A DNA stretch of 64,000 nt from Prevotella intermedia ATCC 25611 = DSM 20706 (GCF_001953955.1 NZ_CP019301.1:264501-328500); one strand, 5' to 3'. Counted from the stretch's first letter, positions 36,052 through 45,528 are shown. The notes: generated from the letters alone by a model not told the origin. Numbers and translations: made by a program.

Positions 36052-37518
36052 ATGAGAAAAATATCAGTCTTTGTACTAACGCTGTTTATGGCGATAACAG
36101 TGCAAGCTCAGGTGGCAAGACCTAAACTTATCGTGGGGCTTGTGGTAGACCAAATGCGTTGGGATTACCTCTATTTTTATCAAAACGAATATGGAAAAGG
36201 AGGCTTGCGCCGTCTTCTTGACGAGGGATTCTCCTTTGAAAACACACAAATAAACTACGCTCCTACGGTTACAGCCATAGGACACTCGTCTGTTTACACA
36301 GGTTCGGTGCCCGCAATTCACGGCATTTGTGGCAACAACTTCTGGCAAAACGACCAGTATGTGTACTGTTGCACTGACACAACCGTGCGCAGCGTAGGCT
36401 CGAACAGCAAGGAAGGACAGATGAGCCCGCACCGCTTGCTCACCACAACCATTGGCGACCAACTGAAATTGGCTACCAACTTCCGTTCAAAAGTAATAGG
36501 TGTATCTCTGAAAGACCGTGCTGCCATTCTGCCAGCGGGGCACTCTGCCGACGCAGCATATTGGTGGGACACCTCAGCAGGGCACTTCGTTACCTCTACT
36601 TATTATATGGACAAGTTGCCAGCGTGGGTGGAAAAGTTCAACAAAGCCAACCGTACAGCACCGAATTACAACATCAAGACATCGAACGAAGGTGTAACAA
36701 TGACTTTCAAGATGGCTATTGCTGCATTGGAGAACGAACGTTTAGGACAGGGCGACGAAACGGATATGCTCGCTGTCAGCGTTTCTTCTACCGACGCTAT
36801 CGGGCACAAATACGGCACAAGAGGCAAGGAAAACCACGATGTATATATGCAGTTGGACAAGGATTTGACCCAGTTCCTCAATGCTTTGGACGAGAAAGTA
36901 GGACGCGGAAACTATCTTCTTTTCCTCACAGCCGACCACGGTGCTGCCCACAACTACAACTTCTTGAAGAAGCATCGTATGCCTGGTGGGGCCTTCGAAT
37001 ACAAGAAAGCGGTGGAAGACCTTAACAATCACTTGCAAAAGAAGTTCGGTATCAAACCCGTTATGGGCGAAGACAACTATCAGTTTGCATTCAACGACAA
37101 GATGATAGAAAAGGCAGGAAAGGATAAGGACGACATTATTGAAGAGTCTGTTGAGTTCTTGAAGAAAGACCCACAATACATTTTCGTGTTCGACGAAGAG
37201 CGTATTGCCACCGAAACGATGCCCGATTTCATTAAGACACGTATGATGAACGGCTATATGCGTCATCGTTCAGGCGAGATAGGAGTAGTTACCCGTGCGC
37301 AATACTTCGGCGCAAGGAACTCTCCCGACTACATTGGCACACAGCACGGACAGCCTTATCTTTACGACAGCCATATACCTTGGGTGATGTTCGGTTGGCA
37401 CGTGAACCACGGAGAAACCACCCAAGAAGTTACCATCAACGATATTGCAGCCACCGTTTGTGCAATGCTGAAGATACAAATGCCCAACGGCTGCATCGGC
37501 AAGGCTGTATTACGATAA
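36052..37518 (+). CDS. PafA-type alkaline phosphatase / nucleotide pyrophosphatase-phosphodiesterase family protein
   Basis: A 488-residue exported hydrolase; signal peptide MRKISVFVLTLFMAITVQAQ. The metal-binding opening is LIVGLVVDQMRWDYL near residue 26. The nucleophile threonine is in NYAPTVTAIGHSS near residue 67. Further metal ligands lie in SSTDAIGHKYG (near 244) and LTADHGAAHN (near 296), and a His near the C-terminus in GTQHGQPY. It fits periplasmic phosphate scavenging as in Bacteroidota PafA. The two kinase genes follow, 14 bases later. Confidence 0.88.
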   Translation: MRKISVFVLTLFMAITVQAQVARPKLIVGLVVDQMRWDYLYFYQNEYGKGGLRRLLDEGFSFENTQINYAPTVTAIGHSSVYTGSVPAIHGICGNNFWQNDQYVYCCTDTTVRSVGSNSKEGQMSPHRLLTTTIGDQLKLATNFRSKVIGVSLKDRAAILPAGHSADAAYWWDTSAGHFVTSTYYMDKLPAWVEKFNKANRTAPNYNIKTSNEGVTMTFKMAIAALENERLGQGDETDMLAVSVSSTDAIGHKYGTRGKENHDVYMQLDKDLTQFLNALDEKVGRGNYLLFLTADHGAAHNYNFLKKHRMPGGAFEYKKAVEDLNNHLQKKFGIKPVMGEDNYQFAFNDKMIEKAGKDKDDIIEESVEFLKKDPQYIFVFDEERIATETMPDFIKTRMMNGYMRHRSGEIGVVTRAQYFGARNSPDYIGTQHGQPYLYDSHIPWVMFGWHVNHGETTQEVTINDIAATVCAMLKIQMPNGCIGKAVLR

Positions 37519-37532
37519 AACTAAAACAACCT

Positions 37533-38147
37533 ATGCACATAGCAATAGCAGGAAATATTGGCAGCGGAAAGACTACATTGACCACGATGCTTGCAAAGCG
37601 TTACGGCTGGCAGCCACGTTACGAGTCGGTGGAATACAATCCGTACCTTGACGATTACTACAAAAACATAAAGCGTTGGTCGTTCGCTATGGAGGTGTTC
37701 TTCCTGAAAGAACGCTTCAAAGACTTGTTGGAAATTAGCCAATCGAATGCTGACGTCATTCAAGACCGAAGCATTTACGAGGGAGTCTACGTGTTCACGG
37801 CGAACAACTACGCTATGGGAAACCTTGACGACCGCGACTATGAAACCTATATGGAACTCTTTGAGGATATGACAGACGCTGTCCGCTATCCTGACCTTAT
37901 GCTTTATCTGCGGGCATCGGTAAGCCATTTGGTGGAGAACATCGAGAAACGAGGTCGCGATTACGAGCAGCGTATGCCGTTAGACTACCTCGAAAACATC
38001 AACAAACGCTACGACGAGTTTATACAAACCCAGTATAAAGGACGTGTGCTGACCATCGATGTCGATAATCTCGACTATCAGCACAACCCCAAGGACTTCG
38101 GTTTCATTACCGACAAGATAGACCGTGAGCTCTTCGGACTATTTTAA
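37533..38147 (+). CDS. deoxynucleoside kinase (first of a tandem pair)
   Basis: A 204-residue cytoplasmic kinase that phosphorylates deoxynucleosides for salvage. P-loop GNIGSGKTT is at residues 7-15, the substrate/ERS-type region is IQDRSIYEGVYVF near 74, and the lid is HLVENIEKRGRDYEQRM near 131. The ATG is 14 bases after the phosphatase stop. It is a paralogue of the next gene, and pairs of this kind can form heterodimers with different base specificity in other bacteria. Confidence 0.9.
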   Translation: MHIAIAGNIGSGKTTLTTMLAKRYGWQPRYESVEYNPYLDDYYKNIKRWSFAMEVFFLKERFKDLLEISQSNADVIQDRSIYEGVYVFTANNYAMGNLDDRDYETYMELFEDMTDAVRYPDLMLYLRASVSHLVENIEKRGRDYEQRMPLDYLENINKRYDEFIQTQYKGRVLTIDVDNLDYQHNPKDFGFITDKIDRELFGLF

Positions 38148-38186
38148 TTTTACAACCAAACTTACATATACTTTATAATAAAGACT

Positions 38187-38807
38187 ATGCATATAGCAAT
38201 TGCAGGAAACATTGGAGCAGGCAAAACGACACTTACAACGATGCTTGCCAAACGATATGGCTGGAAGGCACAGTTCGAACCAGTGGACAACAACCCCTAC
38301 CTCGCCGACTACTACGAAGATATGAACCGTTGGGCATTCAATCTTCAGATATATTTCTTGAACAAACGCTTTCGCGACGTGGTGGAAATATCACGTTCGA
38401 GTGACACCGTGATACAGGACAGAACCATTTTCGAGGACGCACGCATCTTCGCTCCCAACCTCCACGATATGGGATTGATGAGCGACCGCGACTTCGAGAA
38501 CTACACACACCTGTTCGACCTTATGCTGAGTTTGGTGAAATTGCCCGACCTTCTTATATATATAAGGAGCAGCGTGCCGCATCTTATCGACCACATTCAG
38601 CAGCGTGGCCGCGACTACGAGCAGACAATGCGCATCGACTATCTGCGAGGACTGAACGAACGCTACGAGAATTGGATTAAAACCTACGAGGGTGAGCTGA
38701 TGATAGTGGACGGCGATACCACCGATTTCGCTGGTAATCCGCAAGACTTCAAGCGCATCGAGGACATGATAGACGCCCGCCTCTTCGGTCTATTCCCCCC
38801 GAAATAG
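38187..38807 (+). CDS. deoxynucleoside kinase (second of a tandem pair)
   Basis: A 206-residue paralogue of the preceding gene. P-loop GNIGAGKTT is at residues 7-15, IQDRTIFEDARIF near 73 and the lid HLIDHIQQRGRDYEQTM near 131. The opening MHIAIAGNIG is identical in both. Base preference is not visible from sequence, but the changed residues after IQDR (SIYEG against TIFED) may set it. Confidence 0.9.
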   Translation: MHIAIAGNIGAGKTTLTTMLAKRYGWKAQFEPVDNNPYLADYYEDMNRWAFNLQIYFLNKRFRDVVEISRSSDTVIQDRTIFEDARIFAPNLHDMGLMSDRDFENYTHLFDLMLSLVKLPDLLIYIRSSVPHLIDHIQQRGRDYEQTMRIDYLRGLNERYENWIKTYEGELMIVDGDTTDFAGNPQDFKRIEDMIDARLFGLFPPK

Positions 38808-38898
38808 GCACACGCCCTATCCTTTCAGAAACAATGCTTCACAGTATTGACAAATAGGAACAACTAAAAAATGACATAAAATTTGTAAAATAAACGCT

Positions 38899-39840
38899 AT
38901 GGAAAAAGTAAAAACATTAATCATAGGTAGCGGTCCCGCAGGCTACACTGCAGCTATCTACGCAAGCCGTTCAAATTTGCAGCCAGTGTTATATGCAGGT
39001 TTGCAACCCGGTGGACAACTTACAACGACCACCATTATAGAAAACTTCCCCGGTTTCAAGGACGGAATCGACGCCAACCAGCTGATGTTGGAGATGAAAG
39101 CGCAAGCTATAAACGTTGGTGCTGACGTTCGCGACGGCTCAATCGTCAAGGCTGACCTCAGCAAACGTCCATTCATCGTTGAGGACGAGCGTGGCAACGT
39201 AATCGAAGCCAACACGCTTATCATTGCAACAGGTGCGAGTGCGAAATACCTTGGTTTGTCAGACGAAGAGAAATATCGCGGACAAGGTGTCAGTGCGTGT
39301 GCCACTTGCGACGGTTTCTTCTATCGCAAGCGCACCGTAGCCGTAGTAGGCGGTGGCGACACAGCCTGCGAAGAAGCAATGTATCTTTCAAGTTTGGCAA
39401 AGAAGGTTTACATGATTGTGCGCAAGCCTTACCTCCGTGCAGCCGAAATAATGCGCAAGCGAGTAGAGGAAAAAGAAAACATTGAAATACTTTACAACAC
39501 CAATACGCTCGGACTTTACGGCGAAAACGGCGTAGAAGGCGCACATTTGGTACGCTTTAAGGGCGAAGAAAACGAAGAGAAATACGACATTCAGATAGAC
39601 GGTTTCTTCCTCGCTATCGGTCATCTCCCCAACACCGACCTCTTCAAAGGTCAGCTGGAACTCGACCCACAGGGCTTCATCGTTACCAAAGGCACGTCTA
39701 CTGCTACAAGCGTAGAAGGCGTTTATGCCGCTGGCGACGTTGCCGACCCAACCTACCGTCAGGGTGTTGTGGCAGCAGGCAGTGGTGCCAAGGCAGCCAT
39801 CGAGGCTGAACGCTTCTTGCAAGACAAGGGCGAAAAGTAA
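38899..39840 (+). CDS. trxB: thioredoxin-disulfide reductase
   Basis: FAD/NADPH enzyme that reduces thioredoxin, 313 residues. FAD loop GSGPAGYTAA near residue 10, redox pair CATC at residues 134-137 (SACATCDGFFYRK), NADPH loop VVGGGDTACEEA near 151, and the C-terminal FAD motif VEGVYAAGDVADP near 272. All parts are intact. It is followed by a terminator at 39883. The 91-base leader has no clear -7 box. Confidence 0.96.
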   Translation: MEKVKTLIIGSGPAGYTAAIYASRSNLQPVLYAGLQPGGQLTTTTIIENFPGFKDGIDANQLMLEMKAQAINVGADVRDGSIVKADLSKRPFIVEDERGNVIEANTLIIATGASAKYLGLSDEEKYRGQGVSACATCDGFFYRKRTVAVVGGGDTACEEAMYLSSLAKKVYMIVRKPYLRAAEIMRKRVEEKENIEILYNTNTLGLYGENGVEGAHLVRFKGEENEEKYDIQIDGFFLAIGHLPNTDLFKGQLELDPQGFIVTKGTSTATSVEGVYAAGDVADPTYRQGVVAAGSGAKAAIEAERFLQDKGEK

Positions 39841-39882
39841 ACCAACGTTATGGGCAGAAAGTCCCATAATGGCAGAACAAAC

Positions 39883-39929
39883 AAGGCTGATATTGTGCAA
39901 AGCAAAGCTTGCATAGTATCAGCCTTTTT
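39883..39929 (+). terminator. intrinsic terminator of trxB
   Basis: AAGGCTGATA (39883-39892) pairs with TATCAGCCTT (39917-39926), with a partly paired interior, then Ts. Confidence 0.85.
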
Positions 39930-40125
39930 CCGTATATACACTGTTGCAAGCAACAACGTAGGAACAAGCGGTTTTTAAAAAGAAAGACAGCTTTCCTTTT
40001 TCTCGCTTAAAGCAGCTTCCGAAAACATTTTCGATACCGCAAAACCATAGTTTCCATAATTGCAATTGCAGGCACAGGCGTTATTTATCACGTTCCTAAC
40101 AGCGAAGAAAAAGCAGGGTTATCTA

Positions 40126-40166
40126 TAGATTCTAGAAAAACTAGAATTTTCTAGAATTTCTAGAAC
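40126..40166. repeat. CTAGAA-type array beside repeat copy 9
   Basis: Four near-regular units (TCTAGAAAAA, CTAGAATTTT, CTAGAATTT, CTAGAACC), outside the right end of copy 9. Confidence 0.75.
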
Positions 40167-40190
40167 CGAACTTCACAACAGCCTTGATTC

Positions 40191-40376
40191 TGTAAAGATA
40201 ATTCGCAAGAAAAACCATAATTTCGATTTGGCATTGCGAAAGCGGCTCTTTTGCGTTGCAAAACCTACGCTTTTACCGTGCAAAACAGCCGCTTTTGGAA
40301 CGCAAAACAATAGGTTTTGCAAACCATTGAAAGATAACGAGTTACACAATAGATAAGCTTGTGAAAAATATTTACA
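40191..40376 (-). repeat. dispersed 186-bp repeat, copy 9
   Basis: Minus-strand order Z-X-Y-X'. It lies between tandem plus-strand genes. About 55 bases past its left end (40386-40440, including GTAGGTTGTAT) resemble the same flank of copy 12. A second weak hairpin lies at 39976-40003; the rest of the 842-base gap shows nothing else. Confidence 0.9.
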
Positions 40377-40599
40377 ACTTTATCACTTTCTTTTCGTCCC
40401 TAAAGTAGGTTGTATAATTCATTTTCCACTGTCTGATTTTAAACACCTACTCGATACCAAAGAATTTCTCATCGTCAAACAAAGCCATTCGACAAGAAAT
40501 AAAGAAGATTATACTTACAATGTAAACACATTGAGCGACCTTTTTTATATCTATGTTAAAAAAAAGCGCAATATATTTCAATATATGCGAGAAATTCAG

Positions 40600-40607
40600 T
40601 AATTTTG
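40600..40607 (+). promoter_or_regulatory. candidate -7 box of the TPR/ribH operon
   Basis: TAATTTTG, 76 bases before the ATG at 40683. Confidence 0.5.
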
Positions 40608-40682
40608 CCACGTTATATAAACTTGCCGCAATCAGCAGCATAGCAAAACAAAAGCGAAAATAATAAAAAAAGATAAACAAAA

Positions 40683-41357
40683 ATGGTAAACAAAAAAGCA
40701 GAGGGTACTTACGAAGAAACCCTCAACAAATCGGAAGCCTTCTTCGTGAAGTACGGAAAGACCGCAATCATTGCTATCGTAGCAGTACTTGTAGTAGTTG
40801 CAGCTTTCTTCCTTTACAGAACCTACGTCTCTGAACCTCGCGAAGCAGAAGCAAGCACAGAGTTGGCAAAAGCACAAAAGCTTTTCCAAATGCAGCAGTT
40901 CGACCAAGCTCTCAAGGGTTTCCAAAAGGTTCAAAGCGATTATAGCAGCACCGATGCAGGCAACCTCGCTAACCTTTATGTTGGTCTTTGCTATGCACAC
41001 CAAGAAAAACCAAACTGGACAAAGGCATTGGAATACGTGCAGAAGTTCTCTACTTCAAACGACCAAATCATCAGTCCTGCATCGCAAATGGCTCTTGGCG
41101 ACATCTACGCCAACAACAACCAGAACGACAAGGCTGTTGAAAGCTTCAAGAAGGCTGCCGATATGGCAAATGCAAAAGGCTTCGAGGGCATTAACCTCAG
41201 CGTTGCACCATTGGCTTTGAGAAAGGCAGGCATCATTCTTGAAAGCCAGGGCAAGAAGGCTGACGCATTGAAGATTTATCAGGAGATTAAGTCTAAGTAT
41301 GTTAATTCTCCTATGAGCCAAGACATCGATAAGTATATCGAACGCGCAAGCAACTAA
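40683..41357 (+). CDS. tetratricopeptide-repeat membrane protein (YfgM-like)
   Basis: A 224-residue protein with a short cytoplasmic start, one membrane helix (TAIIAIVAVLVVVAAFFLYR, near residues 28-47) and a TPR-rich body. The helix/TPR layout is that of YfgM/TolA-binding-like proteins, which act at the inner-membrane surface, often with the Sec machinery. Repeats include EYVQKF...QMALGDIYANNNQNDKAVESFKKA near 120-160. It is first in an operon with ribH, whose start is 13 bases after its stop; no functional link between them is obvious. Confidence 0.85.
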   Translation: MVNKKAEGTYEETLNKSEAFFVKYGKTAIIAIVAVLVVVAAFFLYRTYVSEPREAEASTELAKAQKLFQMQQFDQALKGFQKVQSDYSSTDAGNLANLYVGLCYAHQEKPNWTKALEYVQKFSTSNDQIISPASQMALGDIYANNNQNDKAVESFKKAADMANAKGFEGINLSVAPLALRKAGIILESQGKKADALKIYQEIKSKYVNSPMSQDIDKYIERASN

Positions 41358-41370
41358 TCTGATATAGGAA

Positions 41371-41847
41371 ATGTCTACAGCATTACACAATTTATCAGAT
41401 TACGACCTCACTTCCGTACCCGATGCCAGCAATATGTGCTTCGGCATCGTGGTATCTGAATGGAACCCAGAAATAACGGGAGCACTCCTTGACGGTGCAG
41501 TGAAGACGCTTGAGAAGCACGGAGCAATTCCCGAAAACATTCACGTGAAAACCGTTCCTGGCAGTTTTGAGCTTGTTTACGGTGCCCACCAAATGACATT
41601 GAACGGCGGATACGATGCCATCATCATACTCGGAAGCGTCATTCGTGGCGAAACGCCCCACTTCGACTACATCTGTCAAGGTGTAACTTATGGCATTTCG
41701 CGTCTCAATGCAAGCTGCGAAATCCCTGTAATATACGGACTTCTCACCACCGACGACCTGCAACAGGCAAAGGATAGAAGTGGTGGTAAGCACGGAAACA
41801 AAGGCGATGAATGCGCAATAGTAGCCATAAAGATGGCTAAGTTCTAA
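41371..41847 (+). CDS. ribH: 6,7-dimethyl-8-ribityllumazine synthase
   Basis: Penultimate riboflavin enzyme; joins 5-amino-6-ribitylaminouracil with dihydroxybutanone phosphate. Its 158 residues are the usual length. Motifs: VSEWNPEIT near residue 29, [14 protein letters not shown] near 63, [15 protein letters not shown] near 90 (with the catalytic His) and the C-terminal AIKMAKF. No FMN riboswitch is visible; it is co-transcribed with the TPR gene. Confidence 0.96.
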   Translation: MSTALHNLSDYDLTSVPDASNMCFGIVVSEWNPEITGALLDGAVKTLEKHGAIPENIHVKTVPGSFELVYGAHQMTLNGGYDAIIILGSVIRGETPHFDYICQGVTYGISRLNASCEIPVIYGLLTTDDLQQAKDRSGGKHGNKGDECAIVAIKMAKF

Positions 41848-41869
41848 AGGAAAAGTCAGCAACGACACA

Positions 41870-42250
41870 ATGAAACTAAAAGAATACTTCCAAGCATACG
41901 AGTTTGAAGAAATCTTTCCATACATCGGACTGATGTATCCGAAGGCACGCAACCAGCGCAAAGCCTTCCAGCATGCTTACGACTTGCTGTTGGACATCAA
42001 GCCTGTTGCAACGAAAAAGTACATTCATTACCAGCTTATGGAAGACCCCGACACGAACGAAATGTTCTTCGGTGCCGACGACAGCAACTTCAACGGCCCT
42101 TGGGACGTGCTGTTGGGAAAAGATGTACGCATCGACCCGAAAGTCGATTTATCGAAAGAAGAGATTGTAGCCAACTGCCTGCTGAACACCATTCTTATAG
42201 GGCGTCCGCCTAAGCAGTTCGAGTCTGACTACAACTTTATACGCCGATAA
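41870..42250 (+). CDS. conserved-looking small protein of unknown function
   Basis: A 126-residue soluble, acidic protein; I do not recognise the family. It has no signal peptide or membrane segment. Notable pieces are FPYIGLMYPKARNQRKAF near residue 16, FGADDSNFNGPWDVLLGKDV near 69, and ILIGRPPKQFESDYNF at the end. The reading frame is well used (codon pattern like ribH) and starts 22 bases after ribH, ending at a strong terminator, so it is very likely a real last gene of that operon. Confidence 0.75.
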   Translation: MKLKEYFQAYEFEEIFPYIGLMYPKARNQRKAFQHAYDLLLDIKPVATKKYIHYQLMEDPDTNEMFFGADDSNFNGPWDVLLGKDVRIDPKVDLSKEEIVANCLLNTILIGRPPKQFESDYNFIRR

Positions 42251-42280
42251 GCAAACGAAACAAAAGAAAAAGTATATGTA

Positions 42281-42318
42281 AAAAAGGCATTCCAATGGGT
42301 ATTGGAATGCCTTTTTAT
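42281..42318. terminator. bidirectional terminator after the ribH operon
   Basis: Perfect 16-bp stem AAAAAGGCATTCCAAT (42281-42296) with ATTGGAATGCCTTTTT (42301-42316). It serves the plus-strand operon and the minus-strand lipoprotein gene. A near copy stands at 43138-43174. Confidence 0.9.
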
Positions 42319-42430
42319 GTTGTTATATCATGTATCCTATACGCAAAATGAGTTCAGTAGAAATTTAATAGAGCTATTCTCATTTTATTATTCAAGCTGA
42401 ACAATTTTGTAAAGAAACTCTCAGTGAATT

Positions 42431-42931
42431 TTATCCTTCAATCCGATAATACACGTCTTTGCTACCGTCCTTACGTGGTACAATCCTTATTTCCACCGTC
42501 TTATCAGCAGGTAGTTGTGTGGATAACTTAGAAGCAAGTTTTAATGCTTGCAGTTTACCGTTGATATTTCCAGCAAAAGTCCAACCTTCGTTCTCCATTT
42601 CTATTTTAGTTTTCTCATTATTATCTTTTACAATGTTATCATTTCCAGCATTCAGAACCTTATAAAGACTTTGACCTAAAATGAATTGCTCCTCATTACA
42701 AATTAGGCTTTCTTTAGTTGCACAGTCGTAAATAAAGTAAACTGGGTTAGAAACAGCTTGTTCTATAGCAGTTACTAAAGAATAAGTAAATTCAGAAGTT
42801 TGTTTTTCTGTAACTGTAACTTGTGTTTCGGGCATAGTTTGAATATCGTCTAACTCATCATTGGTTGAACATCCCCCAAATGTTAGACATACTCCAAATG
42901 CACAAATTGAAAATAATTTTTTAGTGTTCAT
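42431..42931 (-). CDS. putative lipoprotein of unknown function
   Basis: A 166-residue protein with a lipoprotein signal: MNTKKLFSICAFGVCLTFGG then Cys21 (lipobox TFGGC), so it is likely lipid-anchored. The body has no recognised domain; it contains FIYDCATKES and ends with KDGSKDVYYRIEG. It is more AT-rich in codons than its neighbours. It stands between two nearly identical hairpin terminators, as if inserted as a unit. Own promoter box at 42965-42972. Confidence 0.75.
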   Translation of the reverse strand: MNTKKLFSICAFGVCLTFGGCSTNDELDDIQTMPETQVTVTEKQTSEFTYSLVTAIEQAVSNPVYFIYDCATKESLICNEEQFILGQSLYKVLNAGNDNIVKDNNEKTKIEMENEGWTFAGNINGKLQALKLASKLSTQLPADKTVEIRIVPRKDGSKDVYYRIEG

Positions 42932-42964
42932 AAGATTGATTTTTGATGATTTAAATAGTTAAAG

Positions 42965-42972
42965 CAAAGATA
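42965..42972 (-). promoter_or_regulatory. candidate -7 box of the lipoprotein gene
   Basis: TATCTTTG on the minus strand, 34 bases before the ATG. Confidence 0.55.
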
Positions 42973-43137
42973 TAAAAAAATATTTATTTAGATGATAAAA
43001 TTCATTATAAAAACATATAATTAACTATTAGAATAAAAATACGTTATGTCTTTAACGAAATTAAACAATTTTCCTTTATCAATCATTATCAAGTGTTAGA
43101 TACATTACTCTATTGGAGAGCTATTAGTTAGTTTTTT

Positions 43138-43174
43138 AAAAGGTATTCCAACACCCATTGGAATGCCTTTTTTC
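43138..43174. terminator. second copy of the ribH-operon-type terminator
   Basis: AAAAGGTATTCCAA (43138-43151) pairs with TTGGAATGCCTTTT (43158-43171). Stem, loop style and the following GTTGT resemble 42281-42318. No gene ends just before it on the plus strand. Confidence 0.7.
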
Positions 43175-43253
43175 GTTGTCCTGATTTCTGTTCAGTACCA
43201 AGAAAGCGAGGCTTTCTCACCGTATGATATAAGCGAAAAACAGACAATAAAGG

Positions 43254-43439
43254 TGTAAATATTTTTCACAAGCGTATCTGTTGTGTAACTCGCTTGTTAT
43301 CAATGCATTGTAAAACCTATTGTTTTGCGTTCCAAAAGCGTAGGTTTTGCACGGTAAAAGCGGCTCTTTTGCCGTCCAAAAGAGCCGCTTTCGCAATGCC
43401 AAATCGAAATTAGCGTTTTTCCTACGAATAATCTTTACA
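43254..43439 (+). repeat. dispersed 186-bp repeat, copy 10
   Basis: Order Z-Y-X(C)-X'(G), slots 3 and 4 forming a perfect hairpin. It lies between two minus-strand genes, the lipoprotein and lplA-lipA. The rest of the 651-base gap holds the duplicated terminator, the promoter and the CTAG array. Confidence 0.9.
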
Positions 43440-43467
43440 AAACTAAAGCTATTCTCAACTTCTGTCG

Positions 43468-43509
43468 TAGAAATTCTAGAAAGTTCTAGTTTTCCTAGAA
43501 TTTCTAGAT
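43468..43509. repeat. CTAGAA-type array beside repeat copy 10
   Basis: Units GTAGAAATT, CTAGAAAGTT, CTAGTTTTC, CTAGAATTT, CTAGATA at 9-10 base spacing, outside the right end of copy 10. Confidence 0.75.
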
Positions 43510-43582
43510 AAACCTGCTTGTTCTTCACTGTTAGGAACATGGTACCCCCCACCCCAACATATAAAAAACGCTTTCGTTCAGC

Positions 43583-45406
43583 TTACATTGTTTCTGCTGC
43601 ATGGTACGAACTGCGCACCAACGGACCACTCACTACGTGCTTAAAGCCTTTTGCCAATCCTATCTTCTTGTATTCCTCGAACTGCTTCGGACTGATGTAG
43701 GCAGCTACGGGCAGGTGTTTCGATGTTGGTTGGAGGTACTGTCCCAATGTCAGACGCTTGCAGCCAGTGGCAAGAATATCGTCCATCGTTTCCAAAATCT
43801 CCTCGTGTGTTTCGCCCAAGCCCAGCATAAAGCCTGTTTTTGCCTGCACACCGTTGCGCGCAATCTCTGCCAACACCTCCAAACTGCGGTCGTATTGTGC
43901 CACGCTACGCACCGAAGGAGTCAGTCGGCGAACGGTTTCCATATTGTGCCCACACACGTGTGGCTTTGTTGCCAGCACCTTCTGTATCAGCTCTTTCTTG
44001 CCCATAAAGTCGGGTATCAGCAGTTCTATCTTCGTGTCGGGGTTCAGTTGCTGCACGGCTTCCACGGTTTTCACCCAATGGTCGGCACCATAGTCAGGCA
44101 GGTCGTCGCGGTCTACCGATGTTATCACGGCATAACGCAGGTTCAAAGCCTTTATCGACTCTGCCACGTGCTGCGGTTCGTGTGGGTTCAAAGCGTTGGG
44201 GCGACCGCTCAATGTGTTGCAGAACTTACACTTGCGGGTGCATATTTCGCCCCCTATCATAAGTGTTGCGGTGCGTGCTGCCCAACATTCTGTGCGGTTG
44301 GGACATAGTCCGCTCGTGCAGATAGTATTCATGTGGTGGCGTGCGAGAATGCCCGCCGTTTCGCCAGACGACTTTTTCGAGGTAAGATTTATCTTCAACC
44401 AATCGGGCTTCATCACGTGTGGCGGACGTCCAAAGAGCAGGCGTAGGAATTGTTCTGTCGTGAAATTGCGAATCACGTTGCCCATTTCCACACCCTCAAT
44501 CGCTGCTGCTACCGCTTCGCGTGTGAAATCTACGCCGTGCAAAAGGTCGAGCAACTCACGGTCGAGGTCGCCCGAAAGGAAGTAATCGCCCATCAGATTA
44601 ATGTTCACAATCTTCTGGTTCTTCAGTTCTATGTGAGCCTGAATGGTGCCCACATCGGCAAAACGCTTTTTCCGAACCTCCGTATATTTCGGGTTTTTGC
44701 CATATGTGAAGTCGTCAGAAGCAAGTTCCTTTTCTATTTCTTCGATATGTTTCATATCGTCGGCAGTCAGTTCCAACACCTCGTCGCCGCACATATACTT
44801 GCGTACGTAGTCCATAAACGCCTCGATGCTGAGGTCGGTATGGTTGCCCACATTGCCTACACGCTGGCTCACCGACGCCACTCCCTTGCTCTGCAACTTC
44901 TCTTTTGCGGGTGTCAGTGCTTGTGCAAGATGCTCCAATTCTGTACTGAACAAGAGCGAATTGTGCAACACGCTGCGTCCTTTCAGTCGGTAGAAGGCAC
45001 TTCCTGCAACCTTCTTTCCCTCCACGAGAATATCGTTTCTGCCTGATAGTTCAGTGTTTATGCCAAGGCTTTTTATCATATCGGCAATGCCCTGCATATA
45101 CTCTACGAAGGCATGATTTACGTTTTCGGCAAACGAAATGTAGGAGAATTGCATACAACCCTTGTCGGCATAGATGCAGCCTCCACCACTTTTACGGCGG
45201 AAAATATGTATGCCGTTGCGCTTGCAGTAGTCTATGTTCACTTCGTTTTCAGTCAGCTGGTTGCGTCCAAGCATCACCGTAGGCTCCACACGCCACGCCA
45301 TAAAGTAGTCGTCATCGGTGTATGTGCGTGCCACATATTCCTCTACGGCAAAGTAGAAAGGCAACTGAGGGGTTGTTTTTCGTTCAGGAATGATGATATA
45401 TTTCAT
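43583..45406 (-). CDS. lipA: fused lipoate-protein ligase / lipoyl synthase
   Basis: One 607-residue polypeptide with two enzymes. Residues 1 to about 315 are a lipoate/octanoate-protein ligase (LplA-like) with RRKSGGGCIYADKGCMQFS near 70 and a C-terminal accessory domain. Residues from about 325 are lipoyl synthase: auxiliary-cluster cysteines CTSGLCPNRTEC near 361, radical SAM CTRKCKFC near 388, GLGETHEEI near 512, and the C-terminal RSSY serine ligand near 599. Together they would attach an octanoyl or lipoyl group and insert the sulfurs. No break is seen at the junction. The name lipA covers only the second half. Confidence 0.92.
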   Translation of the reverse strand: MKYIIIPERKTTPQLPFYFAVEEYVARTYTDDDYFMAWRVEPTVMLGRNQLTENEVNIDYCKRNGIHIFRRKSGGGCIYADKGCMQFSYISFAENVNHAFVEYMQGIADMIKSLGINTELSGRNDILVEGKKVAGSAFYRLKGRSVLHNSLLFSTELEHLAQALTPAKEKLQSKGVASVSQRVGNVGNHTDLSIEAFMDYVRKYMCGDEVLELTADDMKHIEEIEKELASDDFTYGKNPKYTEVRKKRFADVGTIQAHIELKNQKIVNINLMGDYFLSGDLDRELLDLLHGVDFTREAVAAAIEGVEMGNVIRNFTTEQFLRLLFGRPPHVMKPDWLKINLTSKKSSGETAGILARHHMNTICTSGLCPNRTECWAARTATLMIGGEICTRKCKFCNTLSGRPNALNPHEPQHVAESIKALNLRYAVITSVDRDDLPDYGADHWVKTVEAVQQLNPDTKIELLIPDFMGKKELIQKVLATKPHVCGHNMETVRRLTPSVRSVAQYDRSLEVLAEIARNGVQAKTGFMLGLGETHEEILETMDDILATGCKRLTLGQYLQPTSKHLPVAAYISPKQFEEYKKIGLAKGFKHVVSGPLVRSSYHAAETM

Positions 45407-45520
45407 TGTTTAGACCTATATTTTTTATGTTTGTCGGTGGCTTTTCCCACCTTATTATATATATGTACCCACTCGTTGGGCGGCAAAAGCCGATGCTTCT
45501 CCACCGCAATCGAGGGCTTG

Positions 45521-45528
45521 CAAATTTA
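45521..45528 (-). promoter_or_regulatory. candidate -7 box of lplA-lipA
   Basis: TAAATTTG on the minus strand, 115 bases before the ATG. Confidence 0.45.
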
